Of a stretch of 64,000 nt of DNA, positions 10,125 to 23,200 are shown in pieces (positions within the stretch are counted from its first letter, which is position 1; each line of letters opens with the position of its first letter). The stretch is from Astropecten irregularis. Its lineage: Eukaryota; Echinodermata; Asteroidea; Paxillosida; Astropectinidae. The stretch spans positions 12,570,499-12,634,498 of the forward strand of contig OZ020250.1 in the NCBI GenBank assembly GCA_963971285.1, written 5' to 3'. Below the pieces are notes generated by a model. The model saw only the letters and a program-made list of their open reading frames with translations, had not been told where the DNA came from and did not search any database. The translations under genes were made by a program, and so were the position numbers.

Positions 10125-12603
10125 GGTAAGTATCATTATAATTATAGTTGTCTTATACCTAACAGTGGGTTACTTGTTCAAATACAAATGCTAGTTTGTC
10201 TATTTAAATGGATTTTTACGATTTGGTTTCAGTGTATTATAGTTTTATTTACGCATTTTACTGGTAATTAATTAACACCGTCAAGGGAAACTGACCATAC
10301 ATAATTATGAAAGATGTGATTTTGTTGGTCCACATCTTTTCTTCACAAGAGTATCGCTATTGCATTATTAATATCACTACATCCTAAATGAAAAATCCTT
10401 GCAAAATAATTTTGAAACAGTTTACCTCTTGACTAAGCACGTGTGGTTCCAATCCCACCCGATACATAGCTGTGTGTCGCGTTCAAATCTCGGATCCATA
10501 ATTAAGTGCATCAGCGGCTAGATATCCAAAAGAGCAATCGTCATTGTAGTTAACTATATAAATTGCATGTGATATTTCCACATTTCTGTCTGAAATTATT
10601 TGCTGGAGATTTATAACTGTATAAGTTGGATGCACGACCTAGCATGAGCTATATAGGTGACTATAGGTTCACTTCACACAGGTGCTTGGAAGTTCATGTA
10701 GCTAGGTTAGGGGCATCATTAACGGCCACCCGTATGTACATACATGTACATAGAAACATAACTGGTCTTGGTTAACATCTTCCATGCATGGTAATGAATT
10801 ATTCACGAACTCTGAAATAGCCGCAACTAAATTTAATAAGGAAATTCTGATATAAACAGCACATTCAATCATTACAGCGTACAGTGGTGTCCCTGGGGTC
10901 ATTAAGATTCAGCACAATGCTCAAAGTGGGCGTTGCATAGTAATTTGGCCAAAGGAGGCAGACCGGTGCATGATTCTGCTGAAAGTTTAAAAGGTGTACA
11001 TTGTTTTCTATGTACTCTAAAAAGGTGTACGTCTATGTAAATGTACCGCTGTGGATTGCTTTTTAACATTACTGGACAGGTACTGAATTAATTCCCCCCA
11101 TCCCTGATGTTGATGTCGGCGGTAGATTTCGCCTTATTTAACATCCACCTCTTAATGCAACTAAATCTAAGTATATCTTAGCTCCAATCAGGCAATAGCA
11201 GTAGGCCTATGTCTACTACAAACGGATGGATGTTACCTTACTATGTATATACACTTAGGTGTCTTTACATAATTCATCAAAGTAAGCAAATGATACGATG
11301 TATCAGTCTGATACGTTGGCTTCATCTCAAAAATCTAGGTTACGTGAATTAATTGAGGAAAAGCAGACATCATTATCAAAATGTATACAATGTGGTCGAC
11401 CCATCTCCCATTAAGACTGCACATTGGGATGATTAATTTAAAAACAGGTCCGTTGTTTGCTCTCTGTTAGTGTAAGTACAGTGAACATTATTATGATTCC
11501 CCAAATCTCGGATAATCTCAGCCAACTGACCATAAGGTGTTTACTTCAGCCAGCGGGGGGGATTAACCAGTAATAGATTTGGCAGGAATTATCTGAGATA
11601 TACACAATCCTCTTTTCATAATTATTGTATCGTATTCCCACACATGACCATACAGCGTCTGCTTGTGTTTGTAAGTTGATTATATACATTTTGTTTCTAG
11701 TTGACGGTGAAATTCTGAAAGTTCAGTGGCTTCTGTGTCGTGCAAATTTTATTCCGTCACAAATGCAGTAGTCTGGGTTTTCAGAATCGAATCAGTGTGA
11801 CTGTTAGACGGTAATAAGTACGAGAAGGATTACTTTACTTAATGTATATCCTTTGCAAGACGTCGGTCGTATATGGAGTATTAACCTTCTTCGTATATGT
11901 ATCTAGCTTACGGTGGTCTCCTAAACGCCAAAATGTGATCCATATAATTGCATCAGCGATTGAATTTCAAAAGGGGAAAGGCCGCCATTATGTAAAAACC
12001 CATGTCTTGTTATATTTCCCAACATTTATGTAATTATTAGCACGCCTGGGGCCGAACAACTCCATTTGGGTAAACTAGGTCATGGATTTAGTCAGTGTTT
12101 GGTGTTGAATCTTGCTCTAGGGTCTGTTTTCACTCCCACTTTGTACAAACTAAAGGGTTTTTTTTCACAGTGCCCTAGTAATTCCGAAAGGGCAGTTGAA
12201 ATTATAAATGTAAATGCAAGCCCTAAATGTTTCAGAATGGATGTCTGAGCTTGGACACGGTCTACATCCTGAGAAATGTACTTATCTCGCACAGAGTGGC
12301 TAGCTTGGGGTGTAATGTGCATATAAACATACAGATATCATTATATACACACGGTGGTATATTGATCATCCAGGGTGTCAAAACGTGATGTAACACGCTG
12401 AATTCACACAGTTGATACAAATGATATAAATTTTTCATTCGGTTTATTTTCAATGTAGACTATATAATTGATGAGGAATTCTGCTCGGTAAAAGCCGTCT
12501 ATTTTGCCAATGAATTTTATAAACTTATTAACAAAGACTGATTTAATTCTAACTGAGACTTAACCTTGCAATTTGAATCAGTTCTGTAAACATTAATTAT
12601 TTG

Positions 12604-12635
12604 GAGACAATAGATGCATTTCATCTATTTGTCTC
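12604..12635. repeat. Near-perfect hairpin
   Basis: GAGACAATAGATG and CATCTATTTGTCTC are complementary apart from one extra T, with a short loop between. Isolated. Confidence 0.8.
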
Positions 12636-15600
12636 TTCGGTAACCTTATTGAAGGCCCCCAATGAACAGGCCAGCAAGACGGCGTTTAATCAAAGAAATG
12701 GCGGCCCAGTCGCCAACTTTTATCATCAATCAGGATTGTAAGTGAAGCGCCACCTACGGTAAACGCTGCCTTAAGCAAGATTTTGATGTCTGTTATATGC
12801 CATCATGTATATGGTTGCTTTGGCCATTGGCAATATCCATTCCTGAAATAAAGAAGAGCCGACCTGGGAAACATCCAGGGAGGTTTGCTAATATACAACT
12901 GTTTCCAGGTCACTTCGTAAAATTTTGATTTTGATTTGCAATATACGAATAAATAATTGACAGATTTGAAATGTCCTTTCCAGTCAAGATTACATACGCT
13001 GGCAGATTGGTGATGAGTCACATGATGACTGAAGACATTTCTCTAATGAAATTGCCTATTTTGGGCAATTCACACCACATCAAATCCATCAACCCGTTTC
13101 ACATCATTGCATTTAGCGTTAAAATAAATGAATCGTAGGAATATAAGAAGCGATGCGTGTTATCATGCACTGGAATCAGTCAAGGACGAACTGACTAGTT
13201 CAATATCATAGCATCTTATAGGCTAGATAATGCAGCACCGGTAAGTACAAACACAGTCATGAAAAACGAACTTGACACGCATTATCTAGGCCTACACACC
13301 CTCGTTGCCATCACTAGACACACTATATCTTCGTCTTAATCCTCATTTTCTTGCATTTGGAAGAATTAGCAATCAACACTTTTAATGATTTTTCAGTGAA
13401 CGCCTGCATTATGAACATGTATAGGACATGTTATTTAGAATTGCTTATTGAAAACTGCTGAAAACATTTTCAACAATGAACAGCCAAGCAAATGGGTTAT
13501 CATTAAACAAACTAAACAAAGAAAAAACTATAATGAGATGGCGCTAAAACAAACAAAGCACCTATTTATGACACAAATGGGGATTGTCTATCGTTATTAT
13601 CCGTGTTTTTAACATCCATGTTGATAAGTCGTTTTTTTGATGAAGCACTCACAGTTTGTATAGCAGTACGAATTATACCATCCGTCAACAAGAAGCATCA
13701 AAAACATCCTTGGCTGAAGCAGATTTTCCTTGCCTGTGCACTATAGGCAACAAAGCGTGAAATCTGTTCTGCTTGCATGTGATCACGTCTTCATAAGAGA
13801 CCGTTGTAGGCTGGTCTCACCGTCCCGAACACTCTCAACCTATTTTAACGAAACCCCAGAAGACTTAGCACACAGGCGCCTCATGTAATTAACACTTTGC
13901 ATAAATTCGGCCCTCTTTCCCGGCGGTTTGGCGGCGTTAAACAATTCAACTTTATGTATTGCCCACGGGAATTTCCCTTTAAAAAAAAGGGGGGGAGTTG
14001 TGAAGAAAAAGAGAGATTCCCTTTTAACATGGTCCGTCCTAGCATATTGACAACAAAGTTATCTTTGGCCGTTATTCTGTACAAATATAACAAATCAAGT
14101 CACCACTATAGCTCGTCTTCGCATGGAGTGTTTAATAAGCGTTTCATGTACTTGAATATTAGGCCTATAACCTCGTCCCGTTTTTAATAACAGTATGCTA
14201 CATATCTGATACTTCTTTCTGGTATTATTAGCATACAGTAGTCTGTGTATAGTCGTATAACAATAAGTGGCTTTTGAATAGAGGGATGTACGGTAACGTG
14301 TTTGTTCATTGGAGACTTTGATTTATGTAAATATGTTATATGTGTGGGCGCTTTAGTCTGATGATTTATTTCTAATAATACATTGCAATTCAATTCACAC
14401 AGGCAGAATCAGACTATCACAGGCGACATTATTTTGCGCAGATCCCATCTAAGCTATGCATGGCGGTGTTTTCTGTGGGTTTTTTTCTTCTGCCGTTCGT
14501 GTTCATCTGAAAGATCAGCCGGCCTGCTCTGTTGATTTGTAGAGTCTTTTTTATTTTTCATTAAATTGTACAGTAATCACGCGATGAGCATCGTCGTGTG
14601 TGCAGGAAAATCCCCAGCTTATATTTTGACTTGAAAAGGTAGCTTTCGGGCATGGATGTCTGCCTCAGCACTCTTCAAGAAAATGTCTGGCTTCTACTTG
14701 CCGCATCCCCGTGGTTCATGCTCGGTTTAAGTTGATGAGCTGCCACCTGAGACCAGCCTATAGTTCTACACCATAATATTTTCTACGTATGAAGCTTGTC
14801 ATTTCCATTATGATCCGCTAGGTAAGGTGTCTTATTAAGATGATGTATAAAGCCAGGGGCTGCTTTATAGCAAGCACAGCTGACTGGCCTATATACCTAT
14901 ATCTTAGGGGCTTGTGAAAAGTGAGGAGACCATGTGGTGACTCCAGATTCCAAACTCCATAGATAATGTTATGTATGGCTTACATTCAAAATTTCAAGCA
15001 CATAGAAATGCATGAGGAATCATGTATTGAATTACTGAAAGCTATCCGAATGGATGTAAACCTGAAACAAATCCGTTAAAAAGAACAGATCAACGCCAGA
15101 AACAATTATTCATTTTGCGTCAGCATTTCTTGAATATAGAAAACATGTCATTATAAGCTAGCACCATAATCGGCTCCTAAGGAGTCTACCATATTGACTA
15201 GTCAGTCCATGCACTGCTTTATATACCGATCTTTTGACGTGTAAGTGACGGTAAATTTAATTATATTTTATTGCCTGTAGTTTTATTTATTCACCTTGCC
15301 TCTTATTCCCTGTCACTGTGTCTTTTATCCTGGTCGATCTGTGCAGCTACGGTTTTTTTGTGATGCCATTAAGTGTTATTATAACGGTGCCAGGGATTGG
15401 TGTCTGGTATATCGGATTCTACAGATCAGATATTCTTCTTTTATTATCAGGTATTTAATTGATTCCGTTAAATCTATCTACACTGATGAACTGAGGATAT
15501 CTCAAGGCGTTGTATAGGAGTTCCCTCGCTACCATCCAGATGTTGGAGACTTCATTTATCGCTAGTACATCTAAAGGTAAGTTAATCTAATCACGTTAGC

Positions 15601-16857
15601 AATTGAGAAAGCGATGGCAGCAATACGATGACAGCGTTGCATTTTGTAGATGCCAGGCAAAGTGATCGTGTCACTGCATATGGCGTGGTGTATAATGAGT
15701 ATAAACAACTCCACAGCTCTAGCTGTCTTCTTGGGGATAACGATGTGAATGAAAAATATGTGTAAGAAGTACCCCGGTCGAGACAGACGTGACTAAACGT
15801 CCTAAACAAAATAAACAACTCCTGATCTGTGTACCCATAGCTGGCTCTCTACCAAACTACCAATCAATGACAAACATTTGTATAAATGGCCACATGCATC
15901 TCTTTTTCTGTGTGCATATTCCTCGTGCCTTCATTGCAACGCAGTTCATCGCCACGATTTCTTCACTAATTTTCCCGAATTAGGTAAAATGTTTCATCCC
16001 ATTATGCTCGGAGATAATTCGCCTGTATTTTAATGATGTATTTCGGTGAAATAGCCCTACTAGTTGTTGCAATGCATGAAGCCTAGGTTAATATCAATGA
16101 CATTGTATAAGCGAAGGGTATGCCTAATTTGTATAAAACAAGATCAGTTTTTGTTTAAAAGCAACAAACAAATGAAACAAATGGATATAAGTGAATTAAC
16201 ACCAAAATAAGTTTACCAAGGAAACCAAAATGGAACAATCAGTCTGATAAATAAGACAAATTGAAAATTTGACCCAAATGTTAAAAACAATGAAACATAA
16301 GCTCCATCAATTGAAATGTTTACACAAAGTCAACAATGAGAAGTTAAAAGCACAATGAAGAATGAAAGAAGAAGTCGATCACTAGGAAAAACAAAACTTA
16401 CAACATGAATTCAAAATTTCGATTAGAAACAAATAAGGGCAATTTCAAACGTATATGCGATTGGCCGTTCACTGCACAAAGCCTGCAACATTTCCAATAG
16501 CATTACTTAAAGCTTTGGGTGTCAAGTTGAAATCAGTATTTAAACTAGACAGAAAGACTCATCCTTGTAAAACGTATACCACCAAGTTATAGAATTCACA
16601 AATCCAAGTGTAATGCGACTGACAATGGAATCGCCCTTATGTCGGAACCGAAATATAATTATAGGTATGATGACCATGGACAGTCGATTGGAGCTAAGAT
16701 ATACTTCGATTTAGTTGTATTAACCTTTGATCTACTGTTTTCAGAGCTTTATGAAGACACAGTGGGTCACACCTCCGATCATTGCACGATTGTCTTCTCC
16801 ATTTTGTTTTAGGACTAAGCCTTTCCTCTAATATTCAAAGGGAGCATATAAGATTTG

Positions 16858-17168
16858 CAAAGATGTGTGTTTTGACTGAATTTGGTACTTAAACAGAAGT
16901 GAAGGTCTTAACTTCCTTACAGACGTTGTTTCATGTACCTTTTTACGCTTTATTCGTCTGGATAGCAGAAATACGGCCGAAATAATCTTGCCCCCTCCGA
17001 ATCCTTCACGCTTTCGAAATGCTACGAAATCGTTCGGACGAACGATCTATATGGAAAAGACACTAAATCTCGATTTCCTTGAAAAACCCAGCATCTGATG
17101 AACCAAGATTTCCCATGGTGACTGTTTGCACTGTTTACGAACTGTTGAGTTCATTTTCTGTCTCAAAC
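16858..17168 (+). repeat. Dispersed repeat, copy 1 of a pair (partner at 51641-51965)
   Basis: Aligns almost throughout with 51641-51965 in the same orientation, with small indels. Shared blocks include AGAAATACGGCCGAAATAAT, GCCCCCTCCGAATCC, CGTTCGGACGAACGATCT and CCAAGATTTCCCATGGTGAC. A missing T after TTTGGTACTT and other changes break the frame that is open in copy 2. I see no terminal repeats or poly-A, so the element class is unknown. It might be a fragment of a larger retroelement or a duplicated gene fragment. Confidence 0.88.
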
Positions 17169-18326
17169 TTAAAAAAAAAATTGGAGGCCTTTCAAATCAT
17201 ATATGCTTTCTTTAATTTAATTCATAAAGCACTGAAAACAGTATATCAAAGGTTATTGGATATTAAATGTAGAACATATGTCAACCGCATTGGTTTCACA
17301 ACGTAAATTATCAAACTATTAACTTGAAGCACATTCTCGTGCATACTAATGAACCGGAAATTTGCTAAGAAATACGGATAAATATGAATGCAATTTCCAT
17401 AATAACTTGGGATGTTTGCATTGTGTTTATATATTACCAGATATTTCAGCAGAGAGTGTATAAGTTAAATATATACACAAACAATGCATCTTATTTCTGT
17501 CATCAGTCCACTAATCACGTAGACAACCTTTAACATCTGTCGTTCTTAATGAAGTTGTATTTCTAGATAGATACTCTGTGACAACCAGACCCAGTAATCA
17601 CGGCATCTGCTTCTAGGTCGTCTTCGATTTTTAGCACGACACAAAAAGGGCTTCCTAGTATTAAGAGCGTATTCCTATGAGGTTTGATAGAGTGGTTACA
17701 GTCTCGCATCTTGCATCATTCCGCTCGATGACTATACCCATATCCCAATGCATTCTATCTTGTTTCTGCGCACGTGAGTTTTCAAAAACCTCAGGGGCCC
17801 TTTCACTGATGGTAGAGCCTTTAACAAGCCATATGGCCACTCTAGAGAGTTTCATGTTTTTCTATATATCACTCCCTTGTTTGTTTAAACATCAATTTTT
17901 TAACCTTAAAGTGAATATTTAGCGAAACAGGTGCTTCATTTCCTATTTGCTTGTTTTCTGTAATTTCTTCTTAAGGCATTGAGCTGTTTTACAATTTGCT
18001 CCTCTATTTCGTTTATATGCCACAACCGTTTTGATTCCTGATGTAAATTTGTATCACTACCGCATCCTTGTAATATATCAATTTTAAACTGAAATGAAAT
18101 AAAACATATAACTATAAATTAATGGAAAAAAATAATTGAAAAGAATAATTAAGAATGTACCGTCATGTAGTTTTACTTGAATATCCATGCAGTTTTAATG
18201 ATTAATTGAACGAAAAATCTGGCAAATTTGACGCAATGCTGATGAAAGCGGGGTCGTGATATAATTAAGTCTTTGTTTGATGCAGCTGGTTGGAGCAAAC
18301 ACAAAAACAGCTGCTGTGTTGTGTTG
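17169..18326. other. No gene recognised
   Basis: Unique sequence flanking the dispersed repeat and the following minisatellite. Overlapping 64- and 81-codon frames on opposite strands at 17661-17922 show no family resemblance. Confidence 0.5.
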
Positions 18327-19050
18327 TGTTCGGTTCAGCTTGGTTCAGCTCGGTTTGGTTCGGTTCAGATCGGTTCAACTTGGTTCGGTTTGGTTCAGCT
18401 TGGGTCAGCTCGGTTCGGTTCGGTTCAGATCGGTTCAACTCGGTTCGGTTTGGTTTAGCTTGGTTCAGCTTGGTTCGGTTTGGTTCAGCTTGGTTCAGCT
18501 CGGTTCGGTTTGGTTCAGCTTGGTTCAGCTCGGTTCGGTTTGGTTCAGCTTGGTTCAGCTCGGTTCGGTTCGGTTCAGATCGGTTCAACTCGGTTCGGTT
18601 TGGTTTAGCTTGGTTCAGCTCGGTTCGGTTTGGTTCAGCTTGGTTCAGCTCGGTTCGGTTTGGTTCAGCTTGGTTCAGCTCGGTTCGGTTTGGTTCAGCT
18701 TGGTTCAGCTCGGTTTGGTTTGGTTCGGCTTGGTTCAGCTCGGTTCGGTTTTGGTTCAGCTAGCCAGCTCAGTTCGGTTCGGTTCAGCTAGGTTCAGCTC
18801 GGTTCGGTTCGGTTTGCGGTACAGATTGGTTCAGCTCGGTTTGGTTCGATTCGGTTCATATCGGTTGAGCTCGGTTCGGTTCGGTTTGGTTCAGCTTGGG
18901 TCAGGCCCATTCGGTTCAGGGTTTGGCTCAGCTCGGTTCGGTTTGGTTCAGCTCGGTTCGGTTTTGTTCAGCTGGGTTTAGCTCGGCTCGGATCGGTTCA
19001 GCTCGGTTTGGTTCGGTTCGCTTTGGTTCAAGTCGGTTTGGTTTATGCGA
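18327..19050. repeat. GGTTC minisatellite with 10-bp and 30-bp periods
   Basis: Built from 10-bp subunits TTGGTTCAGC, TCGGTTCGGT and close variants, organised into 30-bp higher-order units that are regular from about 18420 to 18740 and more ragged after 18760. The 30-bp period keeps every frame free of stops, giving plus-strand frames of 234 and 157 codons and a minus-strand frame of 107 codons rich in EPNRTELNQA. Overlapping long frames on both strands are the signature of a repeat, not a gene. A GGTTCAGAT variant recurs at three places, marking segmental duplication. Confidence 0.95.
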
Positions 19051-19604
19051 AACAAAAACAAATTGGACGTCAAAAAGGTGGATTTTTTTTTATTTAACGT
19101 CCGACATTCCTTCTCTAGCATCTTTATGATAGTAACCGGCTTGTAGGTTTTTCTCCTTTGATCTTTGTCTACCGTATAACGGTCAGAATAAATTTATGCT
19201 GACAAGTTTGAGGTCACAAACAGGCATGGTGCCTCGGCTGTGTTTTGGTTTAACACCAAAATTCCAGGTCCGTCGTGATTTACATCGCATTCCGCATGAA
19301 GATGCGTAGTAAAGACGTGCACATTATGCGGCATACCACACCGTTAAGGAAGTAGGCGTGATCCATGCTAGCAATTGACATCTGTGACAGTCACGAAGCA
19401 CATCCTGCCATTCGAAGATTCTCATCAACCAGATTGTCACGTTGAGTCAGTCCTGTATTCATCCTCATTGTTTCCGTCCTGTGGGAATCAAACATTTTGC
19501 TGACCAACAAAAAAAAAACACACACAAACAAAAACCAGATTCCAGACGAAACGGCTCCACTCAAAGCAAAGGGGAAACAAATTCGTACTTGGATTTAGGT
19601 CCTT
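19051..19604. other. No gene recognised
   Basis: Unique sequence between a minisatellite and a foldback element, with a short A-rich tract near 19509. Confidence 0.5.
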
Positions 19605-19840
19605 AGGCCAATTTCACCGAGCTGCTAAGCACAAAAAATTGCTTAGCACAAAATGTCTTGCCAATAAAACAAACCACCATCAAAAATTCCATTTGATGGT
19701 CAGCGAACAACAGCCAAAGAACAATCACAAGTGCTACATGGAAATGTATGGAAATGTAGTTGTTAATCCTGTTTTTATTAAGACAGAATTTTCATGGTTA
19801 GCAAATTGTTTGTGCTAAGCAGGGCCGTGAAATTGGCCCC
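19605..19840. mobile_element. Foldback element with GGCCAATTTCA / GCTAAGCAC ends, copy 1
   Basis: The left end reads GGCCAATTTCACCGAGCTGC then TAAGCACAAA. The right end reads TTTGTGCTAAGCAGGGCC then GTGAAATTGGCC, its complement. Inside, a paired block (GCTTAGCACAAAATGTC and ACAGAATTTTCATGGTTAGC) continues the symmetry. It has no coding capacity. A second copy lies at 43990-44238 in the opposite orientation. I recall this type of repeat from echinoderm sequence, which is recollection and not a search result. Confidence 0.85.
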
Positions 19841-19911
19841 TTGTCATTAGTAAATAAATCATTCATGGTTACCTATATCTGGAAATCACAACTGACCCGG
19901 CCAATACATTA

Positions 19912-20259
19912 AAGGTAGTATCATACTTTGGTAAGAGACCAAAACAGAAAATTTCACAGATTTACGTATAACTTACAGGGTATGAAGATGGTGGTGGTAG
20001 AAACATACCGTTAAAATGTTTCCACCTGAAATGGTGTATTTTTCTAAAAATGAGTAAAACAATGACCAAAAATCTTTTTGATCTTTCAAAAATAAAAGAG
20101 AAAAGACTTAAGAAATACTGTGGCCGTTTTTCACGCTTTTCTCAAAAATTGGGCACCGTATGGGACTGAAATTTTCACAGATGACTTACTGTATCTGTCT
20201 TGATATTTTGCCCATGAACCTGTATTTCTTTGATAAAAACCAAAGTATGATACTACCTT
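19912..20259 (+). mobile_element. TA-flanked MITE, subfamily A (copy A3)
   Basis: The most complete forward copy. It starts AAGGTAGTATCATACTTTGG and ends CCAAAGTATGATACTACCTT, perfect 20-bp terminal repeats. TA precedes the left end (19910-19911); the right flank is TG, probably a mutated TA. About 348 bp, non-coding. Confidence 0.93.
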
Positions 20260-23200
20260 TGAAATAAATCGCAATATGTGGATAAACGAAATTATCACAG
20301 ATTTAGGTATGATCTTGAAAACTGACAGAACTGAACGGAAATCGCCATTCGTTTGCGTTGCCGGGAAATATCAACATTATGACTGATGATAATGATCATT
20401 ATAATACGCATGGCCATTATTGGCTTAATATAAGTGTCCGAATGAAAATCGAAAACACCTGCAAATTCACCCACACAATCTGCTGAAATATTATACATCC
20501 AGAAAATCCATATCGATTGGTCTTCAGCTTTTACATAGGTTGCATATTCTTGCTGTGAAGAATCAGAGTTGCAATGTTCTTGAAACGTCTCGCAATTAAC
20601 GGACATTTGTCACCGTACATCGAATCATCCATAGACAAGTCAGTATAGACAAATATTCACATGATCAGTTTTGCGTATATTTCTGACATAAACGTTATAT
20701 TTTATTAATATTCTGAAGGAAGGTTGGAGCGGTTATAGGATTACTTAATGTGCTGTAATCTTGATGGATGTTGGTTGTAACCATGACTTAGCGGCCATTC
20801 ACCCAACACTGAAGCCAGTGCCTGCTGCGCTGATACACAGCCTGAAAATTATTCCAACTATATCGATGCATTTTCCCCGTACTACGGGGCTTGGGCATGG
20901 AATGTCACTGTCCTGTGCTGACATTCCTCTAAGGTGCATTTCCACGCTTCGTCACTTAAATTCGTCACAGTTTTTTAACGGGGTGTCAGGATTTCTTTCC
21001 CCATTTACATGTCAGACTTGCGTCAGTGTTTCTAACCGGGATTGGAGCCAGGGGGAGGGGGAAGCATAGACCTACATCTTCAACCTCACACCCCGTGGAC
21101 AAAGACAAAAGCACGAGAGCCTCAGATGCGTTTTGTACTCGGGCAGAACTAAGTCCGTTTCCTCATGAAAATAACAAAAACATTTGGAGCATGATATAGA
21201 AACTGTATGACTGGCAGGCACTGCACGTGTGTAAGGTCTAGCTTCCTCTGTGCCCCCGAAATGTTAAAATGTTAATGAGTAAAATGATTGCAAAAAGGAT
21301 CGTGCTAGGATGAGTTACTCATAAGATAAATTGATCTTATATATTCCCTCCATTATCTCAGTAATGGATATGGTGAATAAACCTTTAACAATGATGTTGC
21401 ATGGACTTCCATTTCATTACATTAGGCCTATACCTGTGAATCTTTATTTCCTCTCCGTTCAGGTCCATAATGGACACAAACTCATTCAACGTGCAGGTTG
21501 TAAAGGACACGTACGTGTTTTCTTGGGATGTCATTATTGACACGAACTATCCGTTACAAATGTGTATCCTCGTGTGTTTTATACACAATAGGCCTAGGTT
21601 TGCAATTAATTCCTGTATTCATTGATGCACTTATAGGAGCAGAAGAATAGGAAGTTAAGTATTCATCGACTTTGCATTTATAGGGCGTGGATCAGACAAA
21701 AGAGACCACAAAGATCATTGAACGGTCCACAATTGCCAACACGTTATAAAATGATGATAACTTGTAGTTATATTATTAATGGGTAAGACTACACTTTTTA
21801 AATAAGTCTTGAAAATCCCGATTATTGCTCTTATAAATACAGATTGCACTTATTTCATGTCCGTTGCTTATTCATAAGAAAGGTATAAATAATCTGAAAT
21901 CATCTCTATCATTCTAGAAATGACCACAATATGTTATAGGCTTAATAATCATGAGAGTTGATTTTATTGGGAATATAGCTAATAGAATCAATACCATATT
22001 GATCATCACTTACCGGAAGGGAATCCGTGTGTAGAAGCGATTCTTAGTGCAGACGATATAGTGCATTCCTTGGTCGATGCAGTAGGCTTACGTATATTAA
22101 ACAGTTATTGTATCACCTACTGTCCGATCATCTTGCACTGCAGTGGGTGAAATACAAGTTTTTCCTCTCAAATACTGGATCAACTTTGACCTTTGTCTCC
22201 ACACTGCACGCCAGGAGAGCTCTATATGCGAGTCTTGTGAACACTGAGCAGTGATATTAAAGATGCAATCTTCATGTTCCGTGGATGTTTTTCGTATTAT
22301 TGAAAGAGGCTTGACATTCAGAAGTGATGATTCGTTAAGATTTTTAATCAGTCTTGGTGCATGGAGTTATCTTATACATGTACGTATTATTATGTGGCTT
22401 ATGAGCAATTTCCTACTTTATCAAAATGAGTTGACCTTGATCAATTATCGAAGTAAAATTCTGCAAAAGCAAACCTTAACATTTGATTGACACACACTGT
22501 GAACATTTACCCAAACAGTTATCAGCATGCAATAAAAAGATGATTTGAAATACGACGTGATTATATTGTTGTATGATGCGTAATAATTTTTAAGAAATGG
22601 GCGATTATTAATCTTTAAACACGTTCCTGATTATGATTTATGAGGTTATTAGTTTTGCAGCCGGCAAAGTCGCCTGAAAGAGTCCATAGGAAGTAAAAGC
22701 TATGAATTACTGACAAGATCTTAATATATTACATCCAGATGGTCCATTCCTAATACCGGAATAAAAATACAAATGCCCCACATAGATCACAGCACTCAAT
22801 CACAATAACTATAACTTACCTGTCTTTTTGAAAAATTCGGTACACATTTCCAGTGAATAGATATAGATAAATAAATAAACGCATAATCACATAGTTTTAG
22901 GATTTAAGGTTCAGTTATAAGGCTCGGGTATAATCTGTAATTAATTTGTTATTATTGATTTTGTTGTAATTAATTTATTATTATATGTAAAGTTGTGAAA
23001 TGTGCTTTTGCTTTTCATTTTCGTTTCGTGACCAAAATATAATGATTGAGTAACAATTAAACTAAAAGAAAAAATAATTGCTCAGTTTGTTTGTAATAAG
23101 TTAAAAGTAGTACCAGTCTTCTCTCTTTGAAAAAATATTAAACAAAAGTGATACTGTGCTTCATAATAATTTATACTCTTAACTGATATCAATGACATTT

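Larger units (their letters stand above)
9071..16857. other. Mostly unique DNA; no gene demonstrated
   Basis: Contains a 15-base direct repeat (GGGCCAATTGTGTAC at 9131 and 9384), hairpins at 9441-9460 and 12604-12635, a C13 run at 9634-9646, TAGGCCTA at 11202, 13287 and 14160, and good donor-like splice sequences at 10122-10130, 13240-13247 and 15572-15580. The longest open frames (9204-9536 plus, 110 codons; 13897-14187 plus, 96 codons) have no recognisable domain. Non-coding exons of a gene with long introns are possible but unproven. Confidence 0.5.

Noticed and set aside
10440-10470. GGTTCCAATCC resembling a tRNA B box
   Set aside because: The flanking bases do not pair into a T-arm stem and no A box lies upstream.
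18277-18981. 234-codon plus-strand frame and overlapping frames on both strands
   Set aside because: They are a 30-bp minisatellite read in frame. Equivalent open frames exist on the opposite strand and in other phases.
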